A stretch of DNA of 9,828 nucleotides, from positions 1 through 9,828 of the forward strand of contig CAJVYZ010000056.1 of the NCBI GenBank assembly GCA_913009915.1, in the 5' to 3' direction. The DNA comes from an uncultured Gemmatimonadota bacterium (lineage in GTDB: Bacteria; Gemmatimonadota; Gemmatimonadetes; Gemmatimonadales; GWC2-71-9). This document shows, piece after piece, positions 6,476-9,828 of this stretch. The first letter of the stretch is position 1, and each line of letters begins with the position of its first letter. Position numbers and translations under genes: made by a program. The notes under the pieces are model-generated. The model ran no database searches. It was not told the origin of the DNA and saw only the letters and a program-made list of their open reading frames with translations.

Positions 6476-8601
6476 TGCATGGCTTGGGTCTGATCATCAG
6501 TGCCGCCGCCCTCAGCGCGCCGTTGTCTGCCCAGGATGATCCCTCGGTCGCTCTGCGCCGCATGGCCGCCACGGCCAAACTCGCCGCGCAGGAGTACGCC
6601 ATCGGTGTGGCATCGGGCCACGTCGTCTCGCAGGCCGAAGTCGATGAAGCCGAGTTGTTTCTGGCGGAGGCGCTCCGTGCCGCCGAGGGATTGCCCGATG
6701 GGGTCAGGAGCCGAGCCAAGGTTGCGCTCGAGTCGATTCTATCGATGGTCCGGACCACCACGGCGCCGGCCGATGTCGCTCTCGCGGTCGATGAACTCAC
6801 TTCGGCATTGGCTGAAGAACTGGGGATTGCCCTGGACGTACTTCCCGATTCACCGCCGCCCCATGCCAAGGGCGCCGAACTGTATCAAACGGAATGCGCG
6901 TCGTGCCACGGGGACCTCGGTGCCGGGGATGGTCCCGCCGCGGTGGGGCAAGATCCGCCGCCGGCAGATTTGAGCGACCATGTCAGGCTCTCGAACCAGT
7001 CGCCTTTGGACTTCTACCGCCGGGTGACCATTGGCGTAGCCGGTACCGCCATGGCGTCCTTCGAGGACATCCTCAGCGAAGAGGATCGCTGGGCGGTGGC
7101 ACTCTATGCCAGCCGTCTCAGGCTGCCGGAGGTCGCGGAGCGGGCGGGGGAGGAGGTGCCTGCGCATCTCTGGTGGTTTACCACGACCGCCCGGATGTCC
7201 GATGACGCCATCGCGCGGGAGTTGTCGACGCGGGGTGCCGATTCTTCGCCGGCCGCTGTGGCTTTGGTCAGGGCCCATCCCGGCCCCCGGGGCGAGGTCG
7301 AGCGAGCCCTGGCGACGATGGCACTGGTGCGGGTGCAGGCCGATTCCGCCTACGGTTTGGCTCTGGACGGACGCCCCGACGAAGCGGACGCCGTGGCACT
7401 CAGTGCCTACATCACCTTCGAGGGGGTCGAACTGGAGTTGCGGTCGCGGTCGCCGGGGTTGGCCGGCCAGTTGGAAGGTGAGTTCGCCACATTTCGGGCG
7501 GGAGTGTCCGCCGCGAAGCCTCCTCAGGAACTCCGGGCTATCCACGGTTCACTCCTCGAGGGGCTGCAGCAGGCGCAGAAAGCACTAGGGCATCGTCTCA
7601 CACCGTTCGAGCTGTTCTTCCAGTCATTGGTGATCTTGTTGCGTGAGGGTATCGAGGCCATCCTCATCATCGGAGCCCTCATCGCATTTCTGGTCAAGAC
7701 CGGAGCCGAGGAGCGCCGCCGGGACGTGTACTACGGAGTAGTGGCTGCCTTGGTGGCCAGCGTCCTCACTGCAGTGTTGATCGAGACGGTCTTCCACATC
7801 AGCGTTGCCCAACAAGAGTTGCTCGAAGGCGCGACCATGCTGCTGGCGGCGGGTGTCCTGTTCTACGTGAGCTACTGGTTGCTCTCGAAGATGGAAGTGG
7901 CGCGGTGGAACCGATTCGTCCAGGGGAAAGTCCAGCGTGCCTTGGTCGGCGGATCCATACTGGCGCTTCCGACGGTGGCATTTCTGGCGGTATACCGGGA
8001 GGGGTTCGAGACCGTTCTGTTCTACAAGGCCCTGTTCGTCAGCAGCGGAGCGGTCGGCGCAGCGATCCCAGTGGCACTCGGCATGCTCGTAGCAACGGTG
8101 TTGCTGGTGGTGATCTATCTGGCGATCAGCCGCTACGGAGTCCGCATTCCCCTCAAGCCGTTCTTTGGCATCACCGGGGTGTTCCTTTACTACATGGCGT
8201 TCGTGTTTGCCGGCAAGGGCATTCTCGAACTACAGGGGGCCGGGATTCTGGGGGTGACCTACGTGCCGTGGGCACCGGTCATCCCGGCGCTGGGCGTGTA
8301 CGGTACCGCCGAGGGTTTGCTGGTGCAGGGGATTCTGGTGCTGCTGTTTGCCGGTGGGATCGTGTGGACGTTCTTCATCGAACCTCGCCGGCTCAAGGTC
8401 ACGTCCGTGTTGCTGCCGGATCCGAACGAGCGACCCCGGAGCCCGGGTCCGCGCCACCCCGAAATGGTGACGTTGCCCGAGCGCGATCTGGTGCGCTCTC
8501 TGGAACGAATGGACGCCGACCTGGCGGAGGTGAGAGCGGAGATTTCCCGGATCAAGGATCATGTTACCGAGAAGGACGAGTCGCTTAGAAACGAGGGCTA
8601 A
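6466..8601 (+). CDS. cytochrome c-Ftr1 fusion iron permease
   Basis: A 711-residue predicted high-affinity iron transporter. A signal peptide (about 1-22, ending LSA) leads to a periplasmic helical region, then a c-type cytochrome domain (about 130-220) with heme site CASCH (C144, C147, H148) and probable axial M196 in GTAMASFED. A second helical periplasmic region (about 230-375) precedes the Ftr1 membrane domain (about 380-650, roughly seven hydrophobic segments). The domain has the two REGxE iron-binding motifs: REGIE at 393-397 and REGFE at 511-515. The C-terminal tail (about 670-711) is charged and coiled-coil-like. In yeast, Ftr1 works with a ferroxidase; here the heme domain may supply the oxidation step, which is inference. 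The start is uncertain. ATG 6466 has GAG six bases upstream. TTG 6460 would add a Lys to the signal peptide. ATG 6475 is a third choice. Confidence 0.92.
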   Translation: MILMHGLGLIISAAALSAPLSAQDDPSVALRRMAATAKLAAQEYAIGVASGHVVSQAEVDEAELFLAEALRAAEGLPDGVRSRAKVALESILSMVRTTTAPADVALAVDELTSALAEELGIALDVLPDSPPPHAKGAELYQTECASCHGDLGAGDGPAAVGQDPPPADLSDHVRLSNQSPLDFYRRVTIGVAGTAMASFEDILSEEDRWAVALYASRLRLPEVAERAGEEVPAHLWWFTTTARMSDDAIARELSTRGADSSPAAVALVRAHPGPRGEVERALATMALVRVQADSAYGLALDGRPDEADAVALSAYITFEGVELELRSRSPGLAGQLEGEFATFRAGVSAAKPPQELRAIHGSLLEGLQQAQKALGHRLTPFELFFQSLVILLREGIEAILIIGALIAFLVKTGAEERRRDVYYGVVAALVASVLTAVLIETVFHISVAQQELLEGATMLLAAGVLFYVSYWLLSKMEVARWNRFVQGKVQRALVGGSILALPTVAFLAVYREGFETVLFYKALFVSSGAVGAAIPVALGMLVATVLLVVIYLAISRYGVRIPLKPFFGITGVFLYYMAFVFAGKGILELQGAGILGVTYVPWAPVIPALGVYGTAEGLLVQGILVLLFAGGIVWTFFIEPRRLKVTSVLLPDPNERPRSPGPRHPEMVTLPERDLVRSLERMDADLAEVRAEISRIKDHVTEKDESLRNEG

Positions 8602-8682
8602 GAGGGCTAAGAGGGCTAAGAGGGAAAAGAGGGCTAAGAGGGAAAAGAGGGCTAAGAGGGAAAAGAGGGCTAAGAGGGAAGA
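8593..8682 (+). repeat. ten 9-bp tandem units, GAGGGCTAA / GAGGGAAAA
   Basis: Three GAGGGCTAA units (8593-8619) are followed by GAGGGAAAA alternating with GAGGGCTAA through 8673, and a final variant GAGGGAAGA (8674-8682). The first unit supplies the last two codons and the stop of the permease gene. Because the period is 9, each later GAGGGCTAA unit places another TAA in the same frame (ending at 8610, 8619, 8637, 8655 and 8673). Confidence 0.95.
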
Positions 8683-8737
8683 CTGACGAACCCTCTTCGC
8701 CGTGTTCTCCTTCTTAGCCCTCTTAGTCCTCTTAGCC
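8596..8737. terminator. large inverted repeat between convergent genes, probable bidirectional terminator
   Basis: Bases 8596-8624 pair with 8709-8737 at 27 of 29 positions; the right arm holds inverted copies of the 9-bp unit (TTAGCCCTC at 8714-8722, TTAGTCCTC at 8723-8731). A second perfect 7-bp stem, AAGAGGG 8672-8678 with CCCTCTT 8691-8697, lies inside with a 12-base loop. The structure sits between the ends of the plus-strand permease and minus-strand lgt genes, where a shared transcription stop is expected. No clean T-run follows, so the intrinsic-terminator call is moderate. I see nothing else in 8738-8768. Confidence 0.5.
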
Positions 8738-8768
8738 GTAGTTCCGAGCTTCTATGCGCGCCCGAGCC

Positions 8769-9593
8769 TCATGTACTGAGGTAGGGTCCCGGCGGCACGT
8801 CCTTGGCCCGGTAGAGGGCCGATAGGAGGTAGGCGCCTACCAGCACCAGCACTACACTGGTTGCCTGTGCCAGGGTGAACGCGCCGAACATCCGGTCGTC
8901 CTTGGCGCGCACGAACTCGATCAGGAAGCGCTCGACCCCGGCAAATATCAAGTACAGGCCGAACAGCCAGCCGGTTCCGGCTTGCCGCTTGCGCAACACC
9001 CACATGATTGCGAACGCCGCCAGCATGGCGGCCACCTCATAGAGCTGTGTGGGATGCACGGCCAAGACCGTGGTCGGATCCATCCCTTGCGGCATGGCAA
9101 TGCCGAACAACCGTTCCATGTTGCCGGCGGTGGACGGGGGGAGGCCTTGGGGGAACTTCACGGCCCAGGCGACGTCCGTTGGCCTCCCGTAGTCGTCGTT
9201 GACCAGGAAGCATCCCACTCGCCCGAGGGCGTAGGCTGCGGCGAGTGGCGGCCCCATCAGTTGGGCGGTCCACCGGGTCGGCACCTTCAGGCGCAGCCCG
9301 TTCAGGATGACCGCGAGGGTGCCGCCGAGGAACCCGCCGTACCATACCAGTCCCCCGCGAGAAAACAGCGCGCCCGGATCCCCCATCAGGAATACGTACC
9401 ACAGTTTGGCCCCGACGATGCCGCCGATGACCGCGGCCACGACGATTTCGCCGGCGTAGTCTTCCCGCAGGCCGCGGCGCTTGAGCTCCAACCCGATCAG
9501 CCACCCTCCCATCAGGAAGCCGATCATCATCATGATGCCGTACCCGGTAATCTGGAGCGGGCCGACATGGAATATGATGGGATATACCGTCAT
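8769..9593 (-). CDS. lgt: prolipoprotein diacylglyceryl transferase
   Basis: Transfers a diacylglyceryl group from phosphatidylglycerol to the lipobox cysteine of prolipoproteins, the first step of lipoprotein maturation, in the inner membrane. The 274-residue, multi-spanning protein has GGLVWYGGFLGG (80-91) and the Lgt signature region GRVGCFLVNDDYGRPTD (124-140; R125), followed by AVKFPQGLPP. HPTQLYE is at 180-186 and ERFLIEFVR at 221-229, all at expected places. In the signature, Cys stands where the E. coli enzyme has Asn (GRIGNF). The frame is open to 9692, but ATG 9593 gives the usual N-terminus (MTVYPIIFHVGPLQI) and overlaps the tsaD stop by four bases (ATGA). It is therefore likely translated by coupling to tsaD; no clear ribosome-binding site is visible. 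Confidence 0.96.
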   Translation of the reverse strand: MTVYPIIFHVGPLQITGYGIMMMIGFLMGGWLIGLELKRRGLREDYAGEIVVAAVIGGIVGAKLWYVFLMGDPGALFSRGGLVWYGGFLGGTLAVILNGLRLKVPTRWTAQLMGPPLAAAYALGRVGCFLVNDDYGRPTDVAWAVKFPQGLPPSTAGNMERLFGIAMPQGMDPTTVLAVHPTQLYEVAAMLAAFAIMWVLRKRQAGTGWLFGLYLIFAGVERFLIEFVRAKDDRMFGAFTLAQATSVVLVLVGAYLLSALYRAKDVPPGPYLST

Positions 9594-9777
9594 TGGTCTT
9601 GGTGCCCTGGTAAAGGATTCAGGCCGGTCAGTGGCAGCCGGTCGGACGGCTCGAGATCCCAGCCACTGCGCTCGCCCCGGGCCAACCGCCACGCTCCGGC
9701 CGCCGCGATCATGGCTGCGTTGTCGGTGTTCCTTTTATTACTGGCCTCGGTTACCGTCGCCACCCCTTCCACTCTCT
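9590..9777 (-). CDS. tsaD: C-terminal end of TsaD, tRNA threonylcarbamoyladenosine synthesis (partial)
   Basis: The last ~46 codons read TDNAAMIAAAGAWRLARGE and then WDLEPSDRLPL. This matches the C-terminal region of TsaD (YgjD/Gcp), where CTDNAAMIA is a conserved motif ahead of the final helix. TsaD, with TsaB and TsaE, places threonylcarbamoyl on A37 of ANN-decoding tRNAs. Upstream of TDN (beyond base 9727) the translation no longer looks like TsaD: the conserved Cys is Asn, and the preceding residues are unlike the family. Bases about 9728-9777 abut an error-rich adapter, so they are probably low quality or chimeric. The gene continues outside the fragment. The stop at 9590-9592 overlaps the lgt start. 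Confidence 0.8.
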
Positions 9778-9828
9778 ATATCTGAAGAGCGTCGTGTCGG
9801 GCAAGAGTTTATTGCTCCGTGTTCGCCC
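9778..9828. other. Illumina P5-side adapter, reverse complement (not genomic)
   Basis: Bases 9778-9810 match the reverse complement of the TruSeq read-1 adapter at 28 of 33 positions with no gaps (core GAAGAGCGTCGTGT). Bases 9811-9818 would be an 8-base index, and GTGT at 9819-9822 starts the P5 primer. All five mismatches are G-to-T or A-to-C substitutions, which suggests poor base quality at this end. Confidence 0.9.

Noticed and set aside
8593..8740. CRISPR array
   Set aside because: The repeats are contiguous 9-mers without spacers, and no cas gene is nearby.
8982..9785. 267-codon plus-strand open frame opposite lgt
   Set aside because: It is rich in His, Gly and Pro without any motif and runs into adapter; the minus strand encodes the conserved Lgt signatures.

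Overview
The window is a GC-rich bacterial fragment, dense with long intact reading frames, capped at both ends by Illumina library adapter. Bases 1-70 are the P7-side adapter and about 9778-9828 are the P5-side adapter read in reverse. Only about 71-9777 is genomic, and the last ~45 bases of that look unreliable. Lgt, a signal-peptide-bearing c-type cytochrome and Fis-type regulation point to a diderm bacterium. The codon bias and gene content would suit an uncultivated soil or aquatic lineage such as Gemmatimonadota, but that placement is a guess.

Layout, left to right. A possible C-terminal scrap of an upstream gene (71-130) precedes a plus-strand two-component operon: a soluble GAF-GAF-PAS-PAS-PAS histidine kinase (135-2933), an NtrC/AtoC-type response regulator with an altered sigma54-contact loop (2950-4290), and a 60-residue eight-cysteine zinc-finger protein (4304-4486). 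After a 72-bp gap comes a second plus-strand group: a HAD phosphatase (4559-5260), a protein of unknown function with a C-terminal membrane anchor (5270-6016), and holo-ACP synthase AcpS (6013-6399, overlapping its neighbour by 4 bp). A 66-bp spacer with direct and inverted repeats and a Fur-like box leads into a cytochrome c-Ftr1 iron permease fusion (6466-8601). The genes on the right are convergent: tsaD (C-terminal end only) and lgt are on the minus strand and share a 4-bp ATGA overlap. Between the permease and lgt lies a 167-bp spacer made largely of ten 9-bp tandem units with an inverted copy, probably a bidirectional terminator.

How the genes fit together. The kinase and regulator are very likely a cognate pair with a cytoplasmic input. 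The zinc-finger protein, one ribosome-binding site downstream, may be a partner or output. The HAD/unknown/acpS/lgt/tsaD genes are housekeeping: phosphate-ester hydrolysis, activation of acyl carrier protein, lipoprotein lipidation and tRNA t6A modification. The cytochrome c-Ftr1 protein is a self-contained candidate for iron uptake in which a periplasmic heme domain could oxidise ferrous iron at the permease.

The items most worth a second look are the degenerate GAFTGA motif of the regulator, the FYVE-like mini zinc finger, the Fur-like box placed on the start codon of the iron permease, and the 9-bp stop-codon-bearing repeat array. I saw no CRISPR array, tRNA, rRNA or transposase, and no obviously new defence system.
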